Position numbers and translations under genes: made by a program | Shown here: piece by piece, positions 17,803 through 25,593 of the stretch | Position numbering within the stretch: position 1 is the stretch's first letter | How the letters are laid out: every line of letters begins with the position of its first letter | Origin: Flavihumibacter profundi | Lineage (GTDB): Bacteria; Bacteroidota; Bacteroidia; Chitinophagales; Chitinophagaceae | DNA: 64,000 bases | Assembly: GCF_020076305.1 (NCBI RefSeq) | Contig: NZ_JAIQXE010000001.1 | Coordinates: 496,001-560,000 of the forward strand | Reading direction: 5' to 3' | The notes under the pieces: generated by a model | Database searches by the model: none | What the model was told of the DNA's origin: nothing | The model's input: the letters and a program-made list of their open reading frames with translations, nothing else

Positions 17803-18801
17803 TTGGAAAATGGTAATATACAAATATTATTTTTTCAGCACCTGAAAATGAAGTTGCCATCGCATGTTTCCCTGGTTGAGGAAATATCCGATATACTCAA
17901 TATCAGTACAGATAGTGCATACCGGCGCCTGCGCGGGGAAAAACCCATTTCTTTTGAAGAATTGCAAAAGCTCTGCCTTAAGTATAAAATTTCACTGGAC
18001 CAGCTTTTCCACCTTGATTCGGATTCTTTCATTTTTTCGGGGTATACCGTAAAAAAGGCGGAATTCGGCTTCTTGGATTATTGGCGAAATGCTGCTGAAG
18101 AAGTGCAAAAGATGAACAGTTTTGAAAAAAGGGAAATGTTTTACCTGAATAAGGACATCCCGATTTTTCACCATTTTCAATTCCCGAAGCTTGCGGCATT
18201 CAAATGTTTTTTCTGGATGCGGACAATATTGAATGATCCTTTGCTGAATAACAAAAATTTCAGTTTTGAACTGGTAGACCCTGTTATCCTTCAATATGGG
18301 AAAAAACTTGTTGATGCTTACTCGCAACTCCCTTCCACTGAAATCTGGAATATCGAAAGTGTTAACAGCAGCCTTCGCCAGATCGAATATTACCGGGAGG
18401 CCCGGATTTTCAGTAATCCTGAAGATGTTGCAACTGTTTATGATGAGCTTTTGAAATGTTTAGAACTGATTGAACTGCAGGCAGAACTCGGCTACAAAAT
18501 CAGTCCGGACCGGCAGGTGCATTACAAGCATATACCTTACCGGATTTTCGTCAACGAGTTTGTTTTGGGCGATAATACCATCCTGGTAAAGCTTAATGAT
18601 ACCAGTGTAACTTTCCTGGTTCATTCGGTATTCAATCACCTGCATACATTTGATAAAGCATTTAATGAACTTACTTATAACCACTTTCAAACCATTATCC
18701 GAAAATCTACCTTGATCAGTGAATCTGGGGAAAAAGACAGGGTCCGCTTTTTTACATTAATCCGCCAGAAGATTAATGAAAGCAAGAATGCAAATTTGTA
18801 G
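17803..18801 (+). CDS. Putative HTH-type regulator (XRE-like N-terminus)
   Basis: About 330 residues. The N-terminal 65 residues look like a Cro/C1-type helix-turn-helix with LVEEISDILNISTDSAYRRLRGEKPISFEELQKLC, recalling a Bacteroidota family of cytoplasmic regulators. A helical C-terminal region of about 260 residues has no recognised domain. The first ATG in good context is at 17848 (MKLPSH), but the family-like segment ILFFQHLK precedes it, so I prefer the TTG at 17803; the start is uncertain. The next gene, an HMG-CoA-lyase-like enzyme, begins 14 nt downstream, so they are cotranscribed. Confidence 0.65.
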   Translation: MENGNIQILFFQHLKMKLPSHVSLVEEISDILNISTDSAYRRLRGEKPISFEELQKLCLKYKISLDQLFHLDSDSFIFSGYTVKKAEFGFLDYWRNAAEEVQKMNSFEKREMFYLNKDIPIFHHFQFPKLAAFKCFFWMRTILNDPLLNNKNFSFELVDPVILQYGKKLVDAYSQLPSTEIWNIESVNSSLRQIEYYREARIFSNPEDVATVYDELLKCLELIELQAELGYKISPDRQVHYKHIPYRIFVNEFVLGDNTILVKLNDTSVTFLVHSVFNHLHTFDKAFNELTYNHFQTIIRKSTLISESGEKDRVRFFTLIRQKINESKNANL

Positions 18802-18815
18802 ATTCGCTGAACCAT

Positions 18816-19688
18816 ATGCCCGATAATGACTTCCTTCAATTGGTGGAGTGTCCCAGAGATGCTATTCAGGGTTGGACTTCACCTATTTCCACTTCCGATA
18901 AAGTGAGGTATATAAATGCCCTTTTGAAGGCAGGTTTCCATACTATTGATTTCGGAAGTTTCGTATCTCCAAAAGCTATTCCGCAGATGGCTGATACGAG
19001 GCAGGTTTTGGCAGGACTTGACATGAAATCTTCCAATTCTGCACTGCTGGCAATTGTAGCCAATACAAGAGGGGCAGAAGAGGCTGCTTCGTATGAGGTT
19101 ATCCGTTACCTCGGCTTCCCTTTTTCTGTTTCTGAAACATTCCAGCAGCGTAATACAAATAGTTCCATTGAACAATCATTAATAACAGTTGAACAGTGCC
19201 AGGCACTTTGTGTAAAACGGAATAAGGAACTGGTTGTTTATCTTTCTATGGGTTTTGGAAATCCATACGGTGACCCATGGTCTCAGGAAGTGGTTTTTAA
19301 ATGGGCCGGGGAAATAGCCGCCATGGGTATCAAAACTTTATCCCTTGCAGATACTGTTGGATTAGCAAGTGCCGGACAGGTGGAACAAATGACCAGATTC
19401 CTGGTCAGGGAATTGCCGGCCGTTAAAATTGGTGTGCATCTCCATGCGGCCGCAAATAATTGGTACGAAAAGCTAAACGCCGCATTCAGTGCCGGATGCA
19501 GGCGATTTGACGGGGCTATAAAAGGCATTGGCGGTTGCCCGATGGCCGGTGATGAACTGGTGGGTAATATGGATACCGTAAACCTCCTCAGCTATTTTGC
19601 TGCACAAAAAATTGAAACCGGAATAAATAACAAAGCACTCGGGGAATGTCTTCAGATTGCGGAAGAAATATTCCGCCAACAACACTGA
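18816..19688 (+). CDS. Hydroxymethylglutaryl-CoA lyase-like enzyme
   Basis: A 290-residue TIM-barrel enzyme of the HMGL-like family, which cleaves HMG-CoA to acetyl-CoA and acetoacetate in leucine and ketone-body metabolism. Kept features: the catalytic Arg-Asp pair (VECPRDAIQGW instead of the usual GPRDGLQ), the HxH metal ligands (GVHLHAAANN, near residue 208) and the active-site Cys in GGCP (near residue 241). The GPRDGLQ and VHxHDT blocks are both altered, so a related aldol-type substrate is possible. It follows the regulator and precedes the GSCFA gene by one base. Confidence 0.8.
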   Translation: MPDNDFLQLVECPRDAIQGWTSPISTSDKVRYINALLKAGFHTIDFGSFVSPKAIPQMADTRQVLAGLDMKSSNSALLAIVANTRGAEEAASYEVIRYLGFPFSVSETFQQRNTNSSIEQSLITVEQCQALCVKRNKELVVYLSMGFGNPYGDPWSQEVVFKWAGEIAAMGIKTLSLADTVGLASAGQVEQMTRFLVRELPAVKIGVHLHAAANNWYEKLNAAFSAGCRRFDGAIKGIGGCPMAGDELVGNMDTVNLLSYFAAQKIETGINNKALGECLQIAEEIFRQQH

Positions 19689-19689
19689 T

Positions 19690-20667
19690 ATGAAATTGAT
19701 GACTGAAATATCGATCAAAGGTCCTGATCAGCCAATTACCTATACGGATACTCTGTTGCTGGTTGGATCCTGTTTTACGGAACATATCGGTGGAAAACTG
19801 GATAACCTTAAATTCAAGGTCCTTCAGAATCCGCATGGTATCCTTTTTGATCCGCTCAGTGTTTCCGATAGCCTGGTCAGTTACATGGAAAACAGGCAAT
19901 ACAAGGCCAGTGACCTGTTTTTCTACAATGAACTCTGGCAAAGCTGGAACCACCATTCCCGTTTTTCTGGTATTGAAGCCAATGCGGTACTGGAAAATAT
20001 CAATAAGTCCCAGGGAACTGCACACCAGTTTCTCCAATCAGCAAAATGGCTTGTAATCACATTAGGGTCTTCCTATTCTTACCGCCTGAAAGAAGGTAAT
20101 ATTCCTGTAGCTAATTGTCACCGTGCCCCGGCACAATGGTTTCGCAAACATCTTTGTACTATTGATGAAACTGTTGCTGCCCTTGATAATATGTTGCACC
20201 GGCTTTTTATGTTTAATGCTGATATCAATATTATTTTTACCATAAGTCCGGTCAGGCATATTCGTGATGGCGTTATTGAAAACAACCGCAGTAAAGCGCG
20301 GTTACTGGAATCAGTGCATCAACTGGTGGATAAATTCAGCAGGTTGTACTATTTCCCTGCATATGAACTGATGATTGATGTTTTAAGGGATTACCGTTTT
20401 TATGATAGCGACCTGGTGCATCCGAACTACCAGGGCACAGAGTTTGTACTGGAAAAATTCAGGGAACATTATATTTCACATGATATGCATCCCGTAATTG
20501 ACCTTGTCCAGCAAATATTAATAGCTCGGAAACACAAGGCCTTTCAGCCCTCAACCCAGGCCCATAAATCATTCCTGCAAAGTTTTGCCGCGAAAACCCG
20601 GGATTTGATGGAAAAATACCCATTCCTGGATTTGCAGGAAGAACTGGACTATTTCCTGCAGGCCTAG
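19690..20667 (+). CDS. GSCFA domain protein
   Basis: 325 residues from the ATG at 19690, which starts 1 nt after the lyase stop; an upstream in-frame ATG overlaps that gene. The GSCF motif (LLVGSCFTEHIGGKL, about residues 22-37) defines the GSCFA family, an SGNH-hydrolase-like fold. Further blocks are WLVITLGSSYSYRL, TISPVRHIRDG and DLVHPNYQGTEFV, the last resembling the Asp-x-x-His catalytic dyad of SGNH hydrolases. A serine/cysteine hydrolase acting on an ester is likely, but no substrate is known. It converges on miaE with a 4-nt overlap. Confidence 0.82.
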   Translation: MKLMTEISIKGPDQPITYTDTLLLVGSCFTEHIGGKLDNLKFKVLQNPHGILFDPLSVSDSLVSYMENRQYKASDLFFYNELWQSWNHHSRFSGIEANAVLENINKSQGTAHQFLQSAKWLVITLGSSYSYRLKEGNIPVANCHRAPAQWFRKHLCTIDETVAALDNMLHRLFMFNADINIIFTISPVRHIRDGVIENNRSKARLLESVHQLVDKFSRLYYFPAYELMIDVLRDYRFYDSDLVHPNYQGTEFVLEKFREHYISHDMHPVIDLVQQILIARKHKAFQPSTQAHKSFLQSFAAKTRDLMEKYPFLDLQEELDYFLQA

Positions 20668-21278
20668 TGGATACGGTCGCCTCGAATTTGTAAGGTATTC
20701 ATGATCCTTGCTTCTTCTACAAGCCATTCGGCCCAACGTTTCCTTACTTTTTCCGCATCTATATAATGTTCCGCCAGTTGAATAAATAAAACATAGTGCC
20801 CGGCTTCGCTTTCCATGAACCGCCGGTAAAAACGGCGCAGGTACTCATCATTCAATCCCTCGCTCAATCGCTTAAACCGTTCGCAACTCCGGGCCTCGAT
20901 CATGGCCATGGTAAGCAACTGGTCTAAAAACCGCTCTTCCGGATTGCCTCCTTTGCGCTGGAATGCGAGTAACTGGTTTACATACTCATCTTTTCGCTGG
21001 CGACCAAGGGACAGGCCGCGTTTTTGCAATTCCTGCAAAACCAGCCGGAAATGTCCCCATTCTTCGGTAACCAGGGGGGCCAGTTCTTTGACTAAAAGAG
21101 TTTTATCATTGTGTTTCTGGATCAGGGAAATGCAGGTGGTTGCTGCTTTTTGCTCACAATACGCATGATCTGTAAGGATATCTTCCAGGGAAATGGCTGC
21201 GAGGTCAACCCAGCGTGGATCGGTCGGCAAATGAAGCCCCAGGATATTTTTTACCGCATTTATCTCATTCAATTCCAT
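20664..21278 (-). CDS. miaE: tRNA-(ms2io6A37) hydroxylase
   Basis: A 204-residue ferritin-like di-iron enzyme that hydroxylates 2-methylthio-N6-isopentenyl-adenosine at tRNA position 37. The two metal-binding helix pairs are visible: DHAYCEQKAA with EEWGHF, and EARSCERF with ESEAGHY, giving the E, ExxH, E, ExxH pattern. Full length for the family. It is convergent with the GSCFA gene and divergent from the bioF-like gene. Confidence 0.92.
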   Translation of the reverse strand: MELNEINAVKNILGLHLPTDPRWVDLAAISLEDILTDHAYCEQKAATTCISLIQKHNDKTLLVKELAPLVTEEWGHFRLVLQELQKRGLSLGRQRKDEYVNQLLAFQRKGGNPEERFLDQLLTMAMIEARSCERFKRLSEGLNDEYLRRFYRRFMESEAGHYVLFIQLAEHYIDAEKVRKRWAEWLVEEARIMNTLQIRGDRIH

Positions 21279-21374
21279 ACCAGCAGGTTATATTGCCAAA
21301 GATCACCGACCCCGGGCTGCGGCAAAAATAGGGATAGGTTTCAATGGACCAGGAAAACCATTTAAATTATTCGG

Positions 21375-22460
21375 ATGAAGGAAAGATTTTTAGAGCTGAA
21401 ACTGAATGAACGCAAAGCGCAAATGGCTTACAGGCAGCTGAAGCAGGTAAACGGCATGGTGGATTTCTGTTCCAATGATTACCTGGGACTGAGTCGCGGC
21501 GGGCAACTTTTGCCGGACCTGCATTTGGCCCATGGCAGTACCGGTTCCAGGTTATTGTCGGGGAACAGCCTGGCTGCGGAAGAACTTGAGACTGAAATTG
21601 CCAGGTTTCATGAAGCTGAAGCAGCATTGATTTTTAATTCAGGATACGATGCTAACCTTGGCCTGCTTAGCGCTGTGCCGCAAAAAGGCGACCATATTTT
21701 TTATGACCAACTTTCCCATGCATCTATCCGGGATGGAATAAGGTTAAGCTTTGCCCAATCCTTTTCGTTCAGGCACAATGACCTGCAGGATCTTGAAAAA
21801 AAGCTACAACTGGTCGGTGGCGGGGAAAAGTTTATTGTTACAGAAGCGGTTTTTTCAATGGATGGTGATTTTTCGCCATTGGCTGAAATTTCGGATCTGT
21901 GTGACCGTTATAATGCCCATCTTATCGTTGATGAAGCGCATAGTATTGGCGTTATCGGCGACAGGGGCGAGGGTTTGGCACAATCAATTAATGTACACCA
22001 AAAATGTTTCGCACGGATTTATACATATGGAAAAGCTGCCGGGGCACATGGCGCAGCTGTGGTTGGCAGCCAGCAATTACATGACTACCTGGTGAATTTT
22101 TCCAGGCCATTTATTTTTACAACAGCATTACCACCGATTGCTTTATATGCTATCAGGCAGGCATACACACAATTCCCGGTAATGGTGGAACCACGCAGTC
22201 ATCTCCGGCAAATGATCTCTGTATTCCAGGCAGCTGAACTGGGTTATGAAAAACTGGCATCAAAAACACCTATCCAGGGTATTGTAGTGCCAGGCAATGC
22301 TGAGGTTAAAGCACTTGCCGCGAAATTACAGGCTTCGAATTTAGACGTTCGTCCCATTTTATACCCGTCAGTACCTAGGGGAAGTGAACGCCTGAGGATC
22401 GTATTACATACGTTTAACCAACCGGGTGAAATGGAGCAATTGTTGTATTGCCTCCGCTAA
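21375..22460 (+). CDS. bioF: 8-amino-7-oxononanoate synthase-like enzyme
   Basis: A 361-residue PLP enzyme of the alpha-oxoamine synthase family. It condenses pimeloyl-thioester with L-alanine in biotin synthesis. Motifs: FCSNDYLGLS, HGSTGSRLLSGNS, DQLSHASIRDGI, DEAHSIGVIGDRGEG and TYGKAAGAHGA, in which Lys220 is the PLP lysine. The absence of a GCV/KBL-type N-terminus favours BioF, but serine palmitoyltransferase or 2-amino-3-ketobutyrate ligase cannot be excluded. No other bio gene is in the window. Confidence 0.85.
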   Translation: MKERFLELKLNERKAQMAYRQLKQVNGMVDFCSNDYLGLSRGGQLLPDLHLAHGSTGSRLLSGNSLAAEELETEIARFHEAEAALIFNSGYDANLGLLSAVPQKGDHIFYDQLSHASIRDGIRLSFAQSFSFRHNDLQDLEKKLQLVGGGEKFIVTEAVFSMDGDFSPLAEISDLCDRYNAHLIVDEAHSIGVIGDRGEGLAQSINVHQKCFARIYTYGKAAGAHGAAVVGSQQLHDYLVNFSRPFIFTTALPPIALYAIRQAYTQFPVMVEPRSHLRQMISVFQAAELGYEKLASKTPIQGIVVPGNAEVKALAAKLQASNLDVRPILYPSVPRGSERLRIVLHTFNQPGEMEQLLYCLR

Positions 22461-22479
22461 GGGGTTATTTTATTAGGCC

Positions 22480-22557
22480 TAAAGCCAGTAAAGCAATAAA
22501 TAATAAACCGAGGACCAGTTTTTTATTCCTGCTTGTTTTTGTAATGGCTGTTTCCAT
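22480..22557 (-). CDS. Possible 25-residue membrane peptide
   Basis: A short frame reading METAITKTSRNKKLVLGLLL then a few more hydrophobic residues, with a basic stretch followed by one Leu-rich segment, the layout of a minimal membrane peptide. It fills the 220-nt gap between bioF and the penicillin-acylase-family gene, on the opposite strand. No promoter or ribosome-binding site is convincing; it may be chance. Confidence 0.25.
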
Positions 22558-22679
22558 GGTAAAGATTTTTAAAGGATTAAGACTTCCTTGTATTAAAGAC
22601 CTGAAATCAGCCAAATAGTTTGAAAGAAAACTGTTAAATAGAAATTAATATTACTTTTAGCTGTAGCAAAAGCTTGACT

Positions 22680-25142
22680 ATGAGATTTTTGTTTCTTGCC
22701 GGCACAGCGCTGGTTACCATTGGTTTAATCTTCATTTTTGATTCGAGACAGGTCCTGCCTGCTCCATTGGGAAAATTATTGAGTCCGCAACACGGAATCT
22801 GGCAAAACGCTGAACCTGCCAATATTTCCTTTAATGATGAGCTGAGATTACCCGGACTGAAGGGAAAAACTGACGTTTACTTCGATGAGCAACTAGTACC
22901 CCATGTATTTGCCGAAGATGAACAAGATGCTTACTACGTCCAGGGCTACCTGCATGCCAAATTCAGGCTCTGGCAAATGGAATTCCAAACGCATGCTGCT
23001 GCAGGACGCCTGAGTGAAATACTGGGTGAAGGTCCGGGTGGCAGGATCCTCGATTACGACAGGAACATGCGGAGGCTGGGCATGACTTATGCCGCTGAGA
23101 AATCTGTGGCAGAGGTCGAGAAATCACCCGCTTCAAAAGCGCAGTATGAATCTTATGCAGATGGCGTAAATGCTTATATAGACCAGCTAACAGAAAGCCA
23201 ATTACCCATTGAATACAAATTATTGGGCTATTATCCCGAGAAATGGACAACACTCAAGACTGCTCTTTTCCTGAAATATATGAGCTATGATCTGGCAGGT
23301 GGAGAGAGTGACCTGGAATTCACCAATGCCAGGAATAATTTTTCAAAGGCCGATTTTGAGAAACTGTTTTATTACCTGGCCGATTCTTTGAAACCGATCG
23401 CCCCCAATACACCAGAATCACCATATCCAGCTGTTGCTGCAATGGACCTGGCTCCCCCGGCAAATGCCGATTCAGCTTATTTTGGATTCCGCAGAGATAG
23501 TTTAAGTATCTCTCATGTAAATACCCATAAGCCCAACCCTGAAAACGGCAGCAATAACTGGGCGGTTGCAGGTTCCAAAACAAAAAGTGGCAGGCCTATT
23601 TTGTGCAACGATCCGCACCTTGGATTGAACCTTCCTTCCTTATGGTATGAAATGCAGATTACCACACCGAATTTCAGTGCATATGGCGCAACTTTTCCCG
23701 GTTCACCCAATGTTATTATTGGCTTCAACCAAAATATCTCTTTCGGGTTTACCAATGCCGGCCGCGATGTAAAGGATTACTACGAAATAGAATTCCAGGA
23801 TGATAGCAAGGCTGCATATCTGTATAATGGGAAGTGGTTGCCTTCCGACAAAAGGGTGGAAGTAATTAAGATTAAAGGCAAGCCTGATTTGTTAGACACG
23901 GTTACCTATACCATTTTTGGACCTGTGATGTATGATGAAAATTACAGGGCCAGTGAAAAAGATGTAAGGAATCTTGCTGTAAGGTGGAAGGCCCATGACG
24001 CGAGTAATGATGGTCTGGCATTTTATGGCCTGAACCATGCAAAGAATTACCCAGAATATCTTGAGGCGATCAAAAACCTGACTTGTCCGGGCCAGAATTG
24101 CATATTTGCATCCCGCAGTGGTGATATAGCCATCTGGCAACAAGGCCAGTTCCCGGCAAAATGGAGAAGGCAGGGTGATTTTATTATGCCTGGAAAGGAC
24201 AGCAGTTACCGATGGAAAGGCATGATCCCGCAGGCCGAGAACCCGCACCTGGTAAATCCTTCACGAGGTTATGTCAGCAGCGCCAACCAATTATCTGTGG
24301 ATGGATCCTACCCTTATTATACGGGCGATGTTTTTCCGGTTTACCGGGGATATATTGTGAACCGGTACCTCGATACGGCAAAGCATTTGGGGCCTGAAGA
24401 TATGATGCGTATGCAGACAGACAATTACAATGTAAAAGCAGAGTTCGCCAGGGATATCCTGGAGCGGGTAAACTCTGCCCAACTTGATGAAATATCAAAT
24501 AAATATTACAGTATTTATAAGCAATGGGATAACCGGTATGACGTGGGAGCAGAAGGGGCTATAGTGTTTACCTTATGGTGGGCAGCTCTTGAAAAAGCCA
24601 CATGGGGTGATGAATTTGGTAAAGTAGGCTTGCCATTGCCAAATCCCGGGGAGTATGTGCTGGTTGAATCCTTGCACAGGGATTCTGCTTATTCATTTAT
24701 AGATAATATCAATACACCTGAAAAGGAAACCCTGGAAGATTTGTTGGTTTCCTCGCTGAAAGAAGCTTCCGATTCTTTGGAAAAGCTATCTGCAAGCGGA
24801 CTTCTACCCTGGGAAAAAGTCAAAGACACACATATACGCCATTTGCTGAAAGTAATTGATCCCTTTAGCAGGCTGCACCTGCCCATTGGCGGAGGTAAAG
24901 GTGTTATCAATGCCACAGAGGCGGATCACGGGCCAAGCTGGAGAATGATTGTACATATGACAGATGATATTGAGGCATATGGTGTTTATCCGGGCGGACA
25001 AAGCGGTAATCCCGGAAGTGCTTATTACGACAATTTTGTGGATGACTGGGTTGCCGGAAAATACCATAAGCTCTGGTTAATGAAAAAAGAAGAAAATACC
25101 GATCCGCGTATTAAATGGACCATGCATTTCAGTAAATCCTGA
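22680..25142 (+). CDS. Penicillin acylase family (N-terminal nucleophile amidohydrolase)
   Basis: 820 residues from the ATG at 22680 (a TTG two codons earlier is the alternative). An N-terminal hydrophobic segment (FLFLAGTALVTIGLIFIF) exports or anchors it. The autoprocessing point is before Ser291 in ENGSNNWAVAGSKT, the N-terminal nucleophile of the beta chain; CNDPHLGLNLPSLWYE follows as usual. The alpha chain is residues 25-290. The family cleaves amide bonds in beta-lactams, acyl-homoserine lactones or other N-acyl compounds. Full length for the family. The substrate is not predictable; quorum-signal degradation is one possibility. Confidence 0.9.
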   Translation: MRFLFLAGTALVTIGLIFIFDSRQVLPAPLGKLLSPQHGIWQNAEPANISFNDELRLPGLKGKTDVYFDEQLVPHVFAEDEQDAYYVQGYLHAKFRLWQMEFQTHAAAGRLSEILGEGPGGRILDYDRNMRRLGMTYAAEKSVAEVEKSPASKAQYESYADGVNAYIDQLTESQLPIEYKLLGYYPEKWTTLKTALFLKYMSYDLAGGESDLEFTNARNNFSKADFEKLFYYLADSLKPIAPNTPESPYPAVAAMDLAPPANADSAYFGFRRDSLSISHVNTHKPNPENGSNNWAVAGSKTKSGRPILCNDPHLGLNLPSLWYEMQITTPNFSAYGATFPGSPNVIIGFNQNISFGFTNAGRDVKDYYEIEFQDDSKAAYLYNGKWLPSDKRVEVIKIKGKPDLLDTVTYTIFGPVMYDENYRASEKDVRNLAVRWKAHDASNDGLAFYGLNHAKNYPEYLEAIKNLTCPGQNCIFASRSGDIAIWQQGQFPAKWRRQGDFIMPGKDSSYRWKGMIPQAENPHLVNPSRGYVSSANQLSVDGSYPYYTGDVFPVYRGYIVNRYLDTAKHLGPEDMMRMQTDNYNVKAEFARDILERVNSAQLDEISNKYYSIYKQWDNRYDVGAEGAIVFTLWWAALEKATWGDEFGKVGLPLPNPGEYVLVESLHRDSAYSFIDNINTPEKETLEDLLVSSLKEASDSLEKLSASGLLPWEKVKDTHIRHLLKVIDPFSRLHLPIGGGKGVINATEADHGPSWRMIVHMTDDIEAYGVYPGGQSGNPGSAYYDNFVDDWVAGKYHKLWLMKKEENTDPRIKWTMHFSKS

Positions 25143-25170
25143 TGATTGATGAAGCCTTAAAGCAATACAC

Positions 25171-25512
25171 ATGAAATTCACTGTATCAATACTTCTTACA
25201 GCGCTGTTAAGTTTCGCATTATGCATCTTCCTGGAATGGTGGTCTATCGCTATAGCCGCATTTATTGTTGCGGCTGCCATTCACCAGGTACCCTGGAAAG
25301 CTTTCCTTTCGGGGTTTCTGTCCTTGTTCCTGCTGTGGGTAATATTATCCTGGATAATAAGTTCTGCAAACAATGATATCCTGGCACAGAAAGTTTCTAT
25401 TATTATTTTAAAGAAGGAAAGTCCGGGCTTACTGATACTGGTAACCGGTATAATAGGTGGATTGGTAGGAGGATTTGGGGCACTTACAGGATGCTTTGCA
25501 AGAAAGCTATAA
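25171..25512 (+). CDS. Small membrane protein of unknown function
   Basis: A 113-residue hydrophobic protein with about four membrane segments (residues about 3-20, 24-40, 47-64 and 85-108), and the last one glycine-rich (VTGIIGGLVGGFGALTG). It starts 28 nt after the penicillin-acylase-family gene and is likely cotranscribed. No recognised motif. Conserved-looking in composition, but unnamed. Confidence 0.6.
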   Translation: MKFTVSILLTALLSFALCIFLEWWSIAIAAFIVAAAIHQVPWKAFLSGFLSLFLLWVILSWIISSANNDILAQKVSIIILKKESPGLLILVTGIIGGLVGGFGALTGCFARKL

Positions 25513-25549
25513 TCCTTCGTTAAATCTCCCGGTAAAGGCTCTCGTGATG

Positions 25550-25579
25550 TTTGCATTAACTCCTGGCCGGTTATATTCG
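25550..25579 (+). promoter_or_regulatory. Probable promoter of the DUF5686 gene
   Basis: TTTG at 25550-25553, 18 nt, then TATATTCG at 25572-25579: the Bacteroidota -33/-7 layout with one variant base in the -7 box. The ATG is at 25594. Confidence 0.5.
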
Positions 25580-25593
25580 GACAGCCAATCATT

